This document shows, one piece after another, positions 45,314-53,429 of a stretch of DNA of 64,000 nt. Origin of the DNA: Gemmatimonadota bacterium (lineage in GTDB: Bacteria; Gemmatimonadota; Gemmatimonadetes; Longimicrobiales; Gaopeijiaceae). The stretch covers positions 20,869 to 84,868 of the forward strand of contig JAJDXS010000070.1 of assembly GCA_022823145.1 (NCBI GenBank). Direction: 5' to 3'. Below the pieces are notes generated by a model. The model saw only the letters and a list, made by a program, of their open reading frames with translations. It was not told the DNA's origin and searched no databases. Numbering within the stretch: the stretch's first letter is position 1; each line of letters starts with the position of its first letter. The position numbers and the translations under genes were made by a program.

Positions 45314-46549
45314 ATGCATGTTCGCCAACTCCCCCACCGCGCCGCCCACCCCGCGCACACCCGGCTCGTCGCGCCGCTGACCCTCGCCATCGCCCTGGCG
45401 CCGATGCTCCCCTCCGCCGCCGCGTCGCAACAGGAAGCCCCACGGCCCCGCGCACGCGACCTCGGCATCCAGGTCGGCGTCTTCACCCCCGGCACGCACA
45501 ACGCCATAACCGATGTCGACGGCGTCCTGGTCGGCCACACCACCGTGATCAGTGGCGACGACGTCCGCACCGGCGTGACTGCGATCCGCCCCCACGGCGG
45601 CAACCTCTACTTCGACCGGGTCCCCGCGGCGATGTACGTCGGCAACGGCTTCGGCAAGCTGCTCGGGGTCACGCAGGTCCGCGAACTCGGCGAACTCGAG
45701 ACCCCGATCCTGCTGACCTGCACGCTCTGTGTCTGGAAAGCGGCCGACGCCATGGTCGAATGGGCGCTGGGCCTCGAGGGGATGGAGCGCGTCCGGTCGA
45801 TCAACCCGGTCGTGGGCGAGACCAACGACGGCGGTCTCAACGACATCCGCAACCGTCCGATCACGCCCGAGCACGTCCGCGCGGCGCTCGAGGGAGCGTC
45901 CGGCGGGCCGGTCGAGGAAGGGGCCGTCGGCGCCGGGACAGGGACAACGGCATTCGGATGGAAGGGCGGGATCGGCACGAGTTCGCGCGCGCTGCCCGAG
46001 TCGCTGGGCGGCTACACCGTGGGCGTGCTGGTCCAGTCCAACTTCGGCGGCATCCTGCAGATCGCGGGCGCTCCGGTCGGCAGGGAGCTGGGCCGCTACT
46101 CGTTCATGAATCAGGTGGGGGGCGGCCGCGGCGAGGACCCCGCACCGCACGAGGACGCCGAGCCCCAGGCCAGAGGTTCGATCATGATGGTCGTGGCCAC
46201 CGACGCGCCGCTCTCGGAACGCAACCTCGAGCGCGTGGCGATGCGCGCCGTCATGGGCCTGTCACGCACGGGGTCCTTCGCCGGTAACGGATCGGGCGAC
46301 TACGTAATCGGATTCTCCACCGCCGCCAGCGTACGACGCCGGCCGGACGACGTGGTGCGCTCCATCGAGGACCTCTCCAACGACAACATCTCGGCGATCT
46401 TCCAGGCCACCCTGGAGGCCACCGAAGAGGCCGTCTACAACTCCATGTTCAAGGCCGTCACCGTGAGCAGCCGCTGGGGCACACGCGAAGAGCTCCCGAT
46501 CGACGAGACCCTCGAAGTGCTGCGGCGTTACGGCGTGGTGCGGCAATGA
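45314..46549 (+). CDS. P1/DmpA-family peptidase, secreted
   Basis: 411 residues with a signal peptide (about 1-38, PSAAASQQ). The mature protein is a DmpA-type Ntn-like aminopeptidase or beta-peptidyl aminopeptidase: ITDVDGVLVGHTTV, V-G-E-T-N-D-G-G-L-N-D, G-T-G-T-T-A-F-G-W-K-G-G-I-G-T-S-S-R, and the self-cleavage site G-N-G-S-G-D with Ser327 as the new N-terminal nucleophile. GGAAGA precedes the ATG. It overlaps the PhoD-type phosphatase gene by ATGA. A role in the recovery of D-, beta- or N-terminal amino acids is likely; which one is not evident. Confidence 0.9.
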   Translation: MHVRQLPHRAAHPAHTRLVAPLTLAIALAPMLPSAAASQQEAPRPRARDLGIQVGVFTPGTHNAITDVDGVLVGHTTVISGDDVRTGVTAIRPHGGNLYFDRVPAAMYVGNGFGKLLGVTQVRELGELETPILLTCTLCVWKAADAMVEWALGLEGMERVRSINPVVGETNDGGLNDIRNRPITPEHVRAALEGASGGPVEEGAVGAGTGTTAFGWKGGIGTSSRALPESLGGYTVGVLVQSNFGGILQIAGAPVGRELGRYSFMNQVGGGRGEDPAPHEDAEPQARGSIMMVVATDAPLSERNLERVAMRAVMGLSRTGSFAGNGSGDYVIGFSTAASVRRRPDDVVRSIEDLSNDNISAIFQATLEATEEAVYNSMFKAVTVSSRWGTREELPIDETLEVLRRYGVVRQ

Positions 46550-48084
46550 ACCGCAGGGAATTCGCGCGCGTCGGACGCGACCTGGCGGGGTTGATCGCTC
46601 TGGGCGCCCTGGGCTCCTGCCGGAACGGCCCGGAGCCGCGACTGAAGTCCCATCCCTTCCCCCACGGCGTGGCGTCGGGAGATCCGGACGCGGACGGGAT
46701 TGTTCTATGGACTCGAGTGTCTGAGCAGGCCCTGCTGGATGCCGGCGTGCACGAGCGGGTCGTGCCGGTGCGCTGGGAGCTTGCGTCAGACGACGGATTC
46801 GGGCGCATCGTGGCTTCCGGCGCGCACGACGCTCGTCCCGAACTCGGCCACTCGGTCCACGTCGAGGTGGGCGGGCTCGAACCGGGCCGACCCTACTGGT
46901 ACCGCTTCATCACGGCCGGCGAGGCGAGCCCGGCGGGCCGCACATCCACCCTGCCCGCTGCCGGGACGGCGGCCAACCGCCTCCGCTTCGCCTTCGCGTC
47001 GTGCCAGAACTACGAACAGGGCTACTACACGGCCTACCGGCACATGGCCGGCGAGGACCTGGACCTCGTTCTGCACCTCGGCGACTACATCTACGAGCGG
47101 CGATTCGGCAACAGCCGCGTTCGCGAGCACGAGGCGGGCGAGGTGCACACGCTGGACGAGTACCGCGCACGGTACGCCCTCTACCGCTCCGACCCGGATC
47201 TGCAGGCGGCGCACGCGGCGTGCCCCTGGGTGGTGACGACGGACGATCACGAGATCGACAACAACTGGGCGGGCGACACCCCTGAAGACGATCAGGACCC
47301 GGAGCAGTTCCTGCTGCGCAAGGCTGCCGCTTTCCAGGCCTTCTACGAATTCATGCCGTTGCGAAGCACCTCGATGCCGAGTGGTCCGGCAATCCCCCTG
47401 AGCCGCCGCCTGCGCTTCGGCGACCTCGCCGACTTCCACATCCTGGACGGCCGCCAGTACCGCAGCGACCAGGCCTGTGGAGACGGCAGGAGGACCATGT
47501 GCGCGGAGGCGCTGGGCCCCGAACGCACCATGCTGGGCGCCGCGCAGGAGAGCTGGCTCTTCGACGCGCTGGCGGCCTCGCGGAGCCGATGGAACGTACT
47601 CGCGAACCAGGTCATGATCGCGCGGCTGGAGGGAGCGGCGCCGAACGGCGAAGCGGCCGTGTCGATGGACCGGTGGGACGGCTATCCGGCCGCCCAGACC
47701 CGGCTGATGTCGTTTTTGGATCGCGCGCGTCCGCCCAACCCCGTCGTGGTCACGGGCGACATCCACTCGAACTGGGCCGCCGACCTCAAGGCCGATTTCC
47801 GCAACCCGGCCAGTGCGACCGTGGGCGCCGAGCTGGTCGGCACTTCGATCAGTTCGGGCGGCGATGGCGCGGACTCGTACGATCGGACCGGAGACACGCT
47901 CGCCCGCAACCCGCACGTCCACTTCTTCAACGGCCAACGCGGCTATGTACGATGCGAAGCGACGCCCGAGCGTCTCGTCGCCGATTATCGGGTGGTCCCG
48001 TACGTAACCCGCCCCGGCGCGCCGGTCGTCACGCGGGCGACCTTCGTCGCGGAGGATGGACGCCCGGGATTGCAGCCCGGGTAA
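46546..48084 (+). CDS. phoD: PhoD-family alkaline phosphatase/phosphodiesterase, Tat-exported
   Basis: 512 residues. The leader M-N-R-R-E-F-A-R-V-G has the twin-arginine motif and ends LGSC, so it may be a Tat-exported lipoprotein. The PhoD N-terminal beta domain is V-L-W-T-R-V-S, and the metal-site motifs FASCQNYEQGYY, HLGDYIYERR, TDDHEIDNNWAGD and VVTGDIHSNWAADL are present. It releases phosphate from phosphodiesters or monoesters outside the cytoplasm using Fe and Ca. Coupled with the P1 peptidase gene; no pho box was found. Confidence 0.92.
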   Translation: MNRREFARVGRDLAGLIALGALGSCRNGPEPRLKSHPFPHGVASGDPDADGIVLWTRVSEQALLDAGVHERVVPVRWELASDDGFGRIVASGAHDARPELGHSVHVEVGGLEPGRPYWYRFITAGEASPAGRTSTLPAAGTAANRLRFAFASCQNYEQGYYTAYRHMAGEDLDLVLHLGDYIYERRFGNSRVREHEAGEVHTLDEYRARYALYRSDPDLQAAHAACPWVVTTDDHEIDNNWAGDTPEDDQDPEQFLLRKAAAFQAFYEFMPLRSTSMPSGPAIPLSRRLRFGDLADFHILDGRQYRSDQACGDGRRTMCAEALGPERTMLGAAQESWLFDALAASRSRWNVLANQVMIARLEGAAPNGEAAVSMDRWDGYPAAQTRLMSFLDRARPPNPVVVTGDIHSNWAADLKADFRNPASATVGAELVGTSISSGGDGADSYDRTGDTLARNPHVHFFNGQRGYVRCEATPERLVADYRVVPYVTRPGAPVVTRATFVAEDGRPGLQPG

Positions 48085-48088
48085 CCTC

Positions 48089-49681
48089 TCAGTTGCGCGT
48101 CAGCACCGCGCCCGCCCGCACGCCGGTGAAGCCCGAGTCCGTGATCGCGGCTTCCCCGGCCACGAAGAGATGCACCACGCCGGACGACAGCTGATGCGGC
48201 TCGGTGAAGGTCGCGTTGTCGCGAAAGTCATCGGAGAAGACCACGATGTCTGCGACCAGGCCCTCCGCGATCCGCCCGCGATCGTCCATCCCCATCACCT
48301 CGGCCGGGAGCGCGGTCATGGTGCGGATCGCGGCTTCAAGCGTCATCACCCCGTCCGCGAAGACGAACTTCCCGATCTTGCGCGCGAATGCACCGTACGA
48401 GCGCGGGTGCGGCACGCCGACATCGAACAGAGGCAGGTCTCCGTCCGATGAAGTCATGGTCCAGTCCCGGGTCATGAACCGCAGGAGGTCCTCATCGCTC
48501 ATGTTGAACGAGACGATCGACGGGCCGCCCTGCAGGATCAGGTCCAGCGCCACGTCGATTGCGTCCTCGCCGCGCTCCTCGGCCAGGTCGGAAAGGAGAC
48601 GCCCTTCGATCGACGGATCCTCGGTGAAGCGCCGGAACTGGATGCGGTCCGCCCCGGCGCGGCGAGCCAGGTTGTCCACCATCGCTTCGCGGATGCGGGC
48701 CCTCGTGTCCGGATCGGCGACGCGTTCCGCGAACGCCCCGCTGCCGCCCACCTGGGACCATCGCGGCAGCAGCGCCGCCGAGAGACCCGTCGCCGACGCC
48801 AGATACGGGTACTGGTCCGCATAGATCGACACGCCCTCGGCGCGGGCGGCTTCGATGCGCTCGACGATTTGGGCGGACGCGCCCCATACGGGTGGACCCA
48901 GCGCCTTGATGTGCGTCACGACGGCGGTGATCCCCGCCTCTCGCCCCACCTCGATGACCTCTTCCACCGCGGCGACCAGACCCACGGTGTAGTTGGACTC
49001 GTCGCGGATGTGGCTCGTGTAGATGCCGCCGAACTCGCCCACGACGCGGCCCAGTTCGACCAGCTCGGAGTTGTCGGAGTAGCTGCCGGGCGTATAGAAG
49101 GTGCCGGAAGACAGTCCCCACGCGCCCGCCTCCATCCCGGCGCGGACCATGTCCCGCATCGTGGCCATCTCGTCGGCCGTGGGCGTGCGGTCCTCCATGC
49201 CGATCACCTGGCGGCGAATCGTGCCGTGCGGCACCAGTTGCGCCGTGTTCACGCCGAGGCCGTCCTCCTCGAGCGCGGTACGCTGCTCGACCAGGTCGAC
49301 CGGGCCGCCGCCGTCGGGATTGATCACCACGGTGGTGAGTCCCTGCGCGAGGAGCGGCTCGGCGTGGCTGAGCCCGGCGGTGGTCAGGCCGGGCCCCGCG
49401 TGGGAGTGGGTGTCGATGAATCCGGGGGTGACGTAGAGGCCCGTGACGTCGAGTTCGGTCTCGGCGGCCGCGCCACTCAGGTCGCCCACCGCCGCGATGA
49501 ACCCGCCGCTGATGGCGACATCGGCCTGTCGTGCGGCGGCACCGGTCCCGTCGACGACCTGGCCTCCCCGCAGGATCGTGTCGTAGACCGGGGCTTCACA
49601 GGCGGCCAGCGCGAGGGCGGCGCCGAGGGTGAGAACGGAATGTGGTCCCGGCCGACCTCGACCTATCGATGGGGTAGTCAT
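48089..49681 (-). CDS. N-acyl-D-amino-acid deacylase / D-aminoacylase
   Basis: A 530-residue amidohydrolase lipoprotein. The ATG at 49681 overlaps the ggt stop (ATGA) and begins a lipoprotein signal ending ALAAC. Features: D-T-I-L-R-G-G-Q-V-V-D-G-T-G start, the metal HxH in G-F-I-D-T-H-S-H-A, H-I-R-D-E-S-N-Y, V-V-T-H-I-K-A-L-G, and near the end M-D-D-R-G-R-I-A-E-G-L-V-A-D-I-V-V-F. It hydrolyses N-acyl-D-amino acids or related dipeptides. Being next to gamma-glutamyltransferase it may finish peptide breakdown in the periplasm. Confidence 0.9.
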   Translation of the reverse strand: MTTPSIGRGRPGPHSVLTLGAALALAACEAPVYDTILRGGQVVDGTGAAARQADVAISGGFIAAVGDLSGAAAETELDVTGLYVTPGFIDTHSHAGPGLTTAGLSHAEPLLAQGLTTVVINPDGGGPVDLVEQRTALEEDGLGVNTAQLVPHGTIRRQVIGMEDRTPTADEMATMRDMVRAGMEAGAWGLSSGTFYTPGSYSDNSELVELGRVVGEFGGIYTSHIRDESNYTVGLVAAVEEVIEVGREAGITAVVTHIKALGPPVWGASAQIVERIEAARAEGVSIYADQYPYLASATGLSAALLPRWSQVGGSGAFAERVADPDTRARIREAMVDNLARRAGADRIQFRRFTEDPSIEGRLLSDLAEERGEDAIDVALDLILQGGPSIVSFNMSDEDLLRFMTRDWTMTSSDGDLPLFDVGVPHPRSYGAFARKIGKFVFADGVMTLEAAIRTMTALPAEVMGMDDRGRIAEGLVADIVVFSDDFRDNATFTEPHQLSSGVVHLFVAGEAAITDSGFTGVRAGAVLTRN

Positions 49682-51390
49682 TCGTGCTCCTTCGCGTCCG
49701 GTACGACCGCGGCACCTTCCCAGTCCGGATCGGCCACGCCGACCTTCTCGCCCGTCTGCGGGTCCACCCATATGCCGTGGATGCGCCCGAAGGCCCCCTC
49801 CCGCTCGACCGCCTGGACCTCCATCCCCCACGACTCGATTTCGGCCACCACCTCCGGCGTCCACCCGATCACGGGGGATGTTTCCATCGCGATTCCATCG
49901 TCGATCGGGTGCACTCTGGCCGCCGCCAGCGCGTCCGGGAGGGTCATTCCCTGGTCCACCACGCGCAGCACCGCCTGCACCACTGCCGAGATGATCCTGG
50001 CGCCTCCCGCGGCACCCAGAACCAGCACGGGTTCACCGTCCTGGACCACCATCAGGGGCGAGATGCTGGACCTCGCCCGCTCGCCGGGCTCCATGTAGCC
50101 GAGATACCCGCCCAGCGTCGCGGCATACAGGAACCCGAGTCCGGGAGTGGCCACCTTCGATCCGAGATTCGGGCCGATGGTCTGGGTCAGCGACACGTAC
50201 ATGCCTCCGTCGTCCGCAGCCGAAAGGTGGGTGGTGTGGCTGTCGGGCGGCCCCCAGGCGCTGTCCTCCCAGTTCGCAGCGGCGATCATCGCGTGCGTGT
50301 CGGTCCTCGCGGCCCCGGCTGCTCGCAGCATCGCGCCCGGAACCTCGATCCCGGCCGCGACGCTGGCCGCCCAGGCCTTGTCCGTCATTGGCTCCAGGTT
50401 CCCGGAGCCGCTCTCGCGGATCGCGGCGCGCTCCTCGAAGGCGCGCGCTATGGCCGTGCCGACGAGGCCGGCCCAGCTGTCCTGGTCGAGCGACGCCATG
50501 TCGAAATGCTCCAGGATATGCAGGATGCCGATCGTCACCGCGCCGGAGGCCGGGATGTCGGTGCCCACGAGGTCGTAGCCGCGGTAGCTTCCGCGTACGA
50601 TCGCCGCGTCCAGCGCCTGGTAGTCGGCCAGGGACTGAAGGGTGACCGCGCCAGCGTGCGCCTCCATGTCCGCGGCGATGCGTTCCGCGATCGGGCCGCG
50701 GTAGAACGCATCCGCGCCACCCTCCGCGATGGTCCGCAGCGTCACGGCCAGGTCCGGCTGCACGAACGACTCTCCGGCTGCGCGGGGTTCTCCGCCGGGG
50801 TTGAGGTAGTGCGCGCGCGAGCCATCGAATTCGGCGAGCTGGCCGGAACCCGCCCGGTGACGCGCGGCCTCCCCCGGGAGCAGTTCGAACCCGTCCTCCG
50901 CCAGGGCGATGGCCGGGGCCATGACCTGATCCAGAGCCATGGTGCCGTACTCGTCCAGGAGCCTGGTCAGTCCGGCCACGGCTCCGGGTACCCCGACGGT
51001 GGGATACCCGTAGGAAGCCTGCGGAGCGGTTGCGGGATCGTAGGTGGCCGGCGCCTGCGTCGTCGCGTCGATCCCGGCAAAGGTGCCGTCCGGCAGCCGC
51101 ACGAGGACCTGGGTACGGCCTCCAATGCTGTTCATCGACGGTTCGACGACGGAGACGGCGAACGCGGCCGCGACGGCCGCATCGGCTGCGTTCCCGCCCG
51201 CCCGGAGCATCGTGGCTCCGGCTTCCGCCGCCAGCGGTTGCGCCGCAACCACCACACCGTCCACCGACGACGCCACCTGCGGCGCCGGCCCGGCTTCCCC
51301 GTCGCTCGGCGCGTCGCCGGCCGGGGCACAGCCGAGCAGCCCCGCCAGCAGGGCCGCGCCCAGCACGTTGATCCTCGTCCGGTCATGCAT
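49678..51390 (-). CDS. ggt: Gamma-glutamyltransferase
   Basis: A 570-residue Ntn-hydrolase starting at ATG 51390, which overlaps the upstream stop (TGATG). The leader ends L-A-G-L-L-G-C, so it may be a lipoprotein. It self-cleaves before Thr386 in D-S-H-T-T-H-L-S; the family transfers or hydrolyses gamma-glutamyl groups of glutathione and peptides. The G-G-N-A-A-D-A-A-V-A-A segment, N-S-I-G-G substrate region, and the G-P-N-L-G-S-K and G-A-A-G-G-A-R-I oxyanion loops are present. The usual GGGGF is N-S-I-G-G-R-T here, a slightly altered pocket. Coupled to the D-aminoacylase gene. Confidence 0.92.
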   Translation of the reverse strand: MHDRTRINVLGAALLAGLLGCAPAGDAPSDGEAGPAPQVASSVDGVVVAAQPLAAEAGATMLRAGGNAADAAVAAAFAVSVVEPSMNSIGGRTQVLVRLPDGTFAGIDATTQAPATYDPATAPQASYGYPTVGVPGAVAGLTRLLDEYGTMALDQVMAPAIALAEDGFELLPGEAARHRAGSGQLAEFDGSRAHYLNPGGEPRAAGESFVQPDLAVTLRTIAEGGADAFYRGPIAERIAADMEAHAGAVTLQSLADYQALDAAIVRGSYRGYDLVGTDIPASGAVTIGILHILEHFDMASLDQDSWAGLVGTAIARAFEERAAIRESGSGNLEPMTDKAWAASVAAGIEVPGAMLRAAGAARTDTHAMIAAANWEDSAWGPPDSHTTHLSAADDGGMYVSLTQTIGPNLGSKVATPGLGFLYAATLGGYLGYMEPGERARSSISPLMVVQDGEPVLVLGAAGGARIISAVVQAVLRVVDQGMTLPDALAAARVHPIDDGIAMETSPVIGWTPEVVAEIESWGMEVQAVEREGAFGRIHGIWVDPQTGEKVGVADPDWEGAAVVPDAKEHE

Positions 51391-52298
51391 CAGAACGGCT
51401 CCCATCTCCTGAAGTACTGTGCCATGAGCGCGGCCCCCGACGGCAGGTTCTTCCCCCTGAGCGCGAAGCGGGCTCCCAGCTCGACCTGGCCCGAGCCGAC
51501 ATTATAGAGCACGGACGGCTGGAGTTGCACGAGTTCCCGCTGGAAGCCCGGCACCCGGATCCCCTCGGTGACCCCCGCGGCCCCGTCCCATCCGTCCAGT
51601 GCGACCTTGTAACCGAGGGGTCCCAGCCACCCGCCCAGCTGCAGGAAGTAGAAGAACTCGTTGCCGTAGTCCTTTCTCGATTCCTTGTTCTCCTCGCGCC
51701 AGCGGTAGCCCGCCCACCCCGACAGGTACAGCGAACGCGGCCAGAACGAATGGCCCACCTCGGCCATGAGTTCCCAGTCGCGCTGCCCGTCGCCGAGGGG
51801 GATGATCTCGGCGTCCACATCGAAGTCGCCGACCGGCAGCTTGACACCGCCCCGAATCGCGAACGGCAGGGACACATCCAGCCACCCGAGCGGCGCAAAC
51901 CGAAGCCACAAGCGGACATCGCCGAGTCCGGCGGACGCGCGATCGCCCGCAATGTCGTCGTAGCGAAGCCTGTTGAAGGACAACTGGGTCCAAAGGTCGA
52001 GGCCGGGCGCCAGCCCCAGCGCCGTCGTCAGGAACGACGAGGTGGTGACCGCGTGGCCATCCGCGAAGAACGGCCTGACGTCGCCGGTCATGCCGAAATG
52101 ATCCTTCGTGTCCTGGTGATACACGGCCAGGGCGATCCATCCGCGGCCGGGCGGCTCCAGCCACTGGGCGGCGGCGCTTCCGCCATTCACCACGGGGCCG
52201 GCCAGCGCGATCGCCAGGAGCACGCCGCCCGACCGGCCGAACCCCCTCAGGTATCCCGTACCGGATGGGCGCGCACCAAACGGCAGCGCGTCGCCCAT
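51390..52298 (-). CDS. Outer-membrane beta-barrel protein, unknown
   Basis: A 302-residue protein from the ATG at 52298, with a signal peptide (GVLLAIALAGPVVNGGSAAAQ). The rest is an all-beta, Trp/Tyr-rich sequence with alternating strands (L-G-D-V-R-L-W-L-R-F-A-P-L, L-Y-L-S-G-W-A-G-Y-R-W, L-G-G-W-L-G-P-L-G-Y-K-V-A) and a final Y-F-R-R-W-E-P-F, a usual outer-membrane C-terminal aromatic. This fits an outer-membrane barrel such as those of the MetA-pathway/transporter group. Substrate unknown. It lies between the DUF3179 lipoprotein and ggt in one transcript. Confidence 0.75.
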   Translation of the reverse strand: MGDALPFGARPSGTGYLRGFGRSGGVLLAIALAGPVVNGGSAAAQWLEPPGRGWIALAVYHQDTKDHFGMTGDVRPFFADGHAVTTSSFLTTALGLAPGLDLWTQLSFNRLRYDDIAGDRASAGLGDVRLWLRFAPLGWLDVSLPFAIRGGVKLPVGDFDVDAEIIPLGDGQRDWELMAEVGHSFWPRSLYLSGWAGYRWREENKESRKDYGNEFFYFLQLGGWLGPLGYKVALDGWDGAAGVTEGIRVPGFQRELVQLQPSVLYNVGSGQVELGARFALRGKNLPSGAALMAQYFRRWEPF

Positions 52299-52305
52299 CC
52301 GCGCG

Positions 52306-53403
52306 TCACTCAACAAACAGCTCCGTTCCCGGATGGAATGCCACCCAGGCAAGCCAGAACGCCACGTATGCCTCGGGGATGATCTCGAGGCTCTCTCCGG
52401 CGAGGGGGCCCTGCGTCGCCACTCCCGCTACCGACCACCAGGATCCGGTCTCGTTGTCCACGATCTCGTCGTCCTCGACCCTGAAAGTGAGATGCCGGCC
52501 CTGTGCCACGGGACGCACGGCCACGGCCGCGAACAGGGTTCTGTCCCACAGGACCGCGACCGGTGCCCCGCCATGATCGAATTCGGCGACCCACTTCTCG
52601 CCTCGGGCCTCCATGGCGTGGAAGGGAAAAGCGACAGGTGAACCATCCGCCTGCGCCGGCAGCCCCAGAACCCTCTCCTTGGGCTGCCGCCGGTCATCGT
52701 CGTTCGGGATCGGAAAGCCGAGGTACGAAGGGTTGTTCGGGTGCTCGTAGGCGTTGCCGTACGGATTCACGCTATAGGCGTCCTGGTCGAACAGTGAGAC
52801 CCCGATGACCGAGGAACCGGGGAACAGCTCCTTCCACCCCTGCCAGCTCATCTCCACCAGCGGATGGCGGACCAGTTCATGCCCTGCTCTGGGGCCGCAA
52901 GCCGCCGCACCCCTCATTTGCGGCCACAGCGAATCGTCGGACTGCCGGTCGTACATGATCAGGTTCGCCTGATACAACAGACCCGACACACCGAACTCCG
53001 CACTGCCCACCGACCCCCGGTCGAACGCCAGCGCCGAGCCGGTAAGCGGACAGTAGGTGACGGCAATGGCCTGCGTCCCCCTGTCCAGATTGACTATCTC
53101 GTGGCGGTACATGATATTGTGTGGAATCGCCAGCCACTCGTCGCCGACCCGGACTCCGATCACCCTGTCCGAGCCCCTCAGGTATCCGGTCTCCGACTCG
53201 TGCAGCGACGGGACAAAGGTGGGGTTCGTGAGTGCCGGGATGCCGTCTCGCCCGACACCCCCGTCAGCGAGAAACGCGGGATCGAGGTCCCCGCAGCTCA
53301 GGTCGGGCAGCGTTCCGACCAGTTCGCTGTCTGAACAGGACGCGAGGCCACCCGCCAGAACAAGGATCCATCCGAGGTTTGTGGTGTCCGGGTTGCATCG
53401 CAT
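52306..53403 (-). CDS. DUF3179 lipoprotein
   Basis: 365 residues from the ATG at 53403, with a strong AAGGAGG six to seven bases upstream. The leader ends GGLASC, a lipoprotein signal. The body carries DUF3179 features: the DPAFLADGGVGRDGIPALTNP opening shape, Y-C-P-L-T-G-S-A-L-A-F-D, and S-L-W-P-Q-M and E-L-F-P segments. The function of the family is unknown; it has no catalytic motif I can name. Its start faces that of the ABC_ATPase gene across only 26 bases, and it heads the transcript to the outer-membrane barrel and ggt genes. Confidence 0.9.
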   Translation of the reverse strand: MRCNPDTTNLGWILVLAGGLASCSDSELVGTLPDLSCGDLDPAFLADGGVGRDGIPALTNPTFVPSLHESETGYLRGSDRVIGVRVGDEWLAIPHNIMYRHEIVNLDRGTQAIAVTYCPLTGSALAFDRGSVGSAEFGVSGLLYQANLIMYDRQSDDSLWPQMRGAAACGPRAGHELVRHPLVEMSWQGWKELFPGSSVIGVSLFDQDAYSVNPYGNAYEHPNNPSYLGFPIPNDDDRRQPKERVLGLPAQADGSPVAFPFHAMEARGEKWVAEFDHGGAPVAVLWDRTLFAAVAVRPVAQGRHLTFRVEDDEIVDNETGSWWSVAGVATQGPLAGESLEIIPEAYVAFWLAWVAFHPGTELFVE

Positions 53404-53429
53404 CTCGAACCTCCTTGAAGCCGAGGCCA

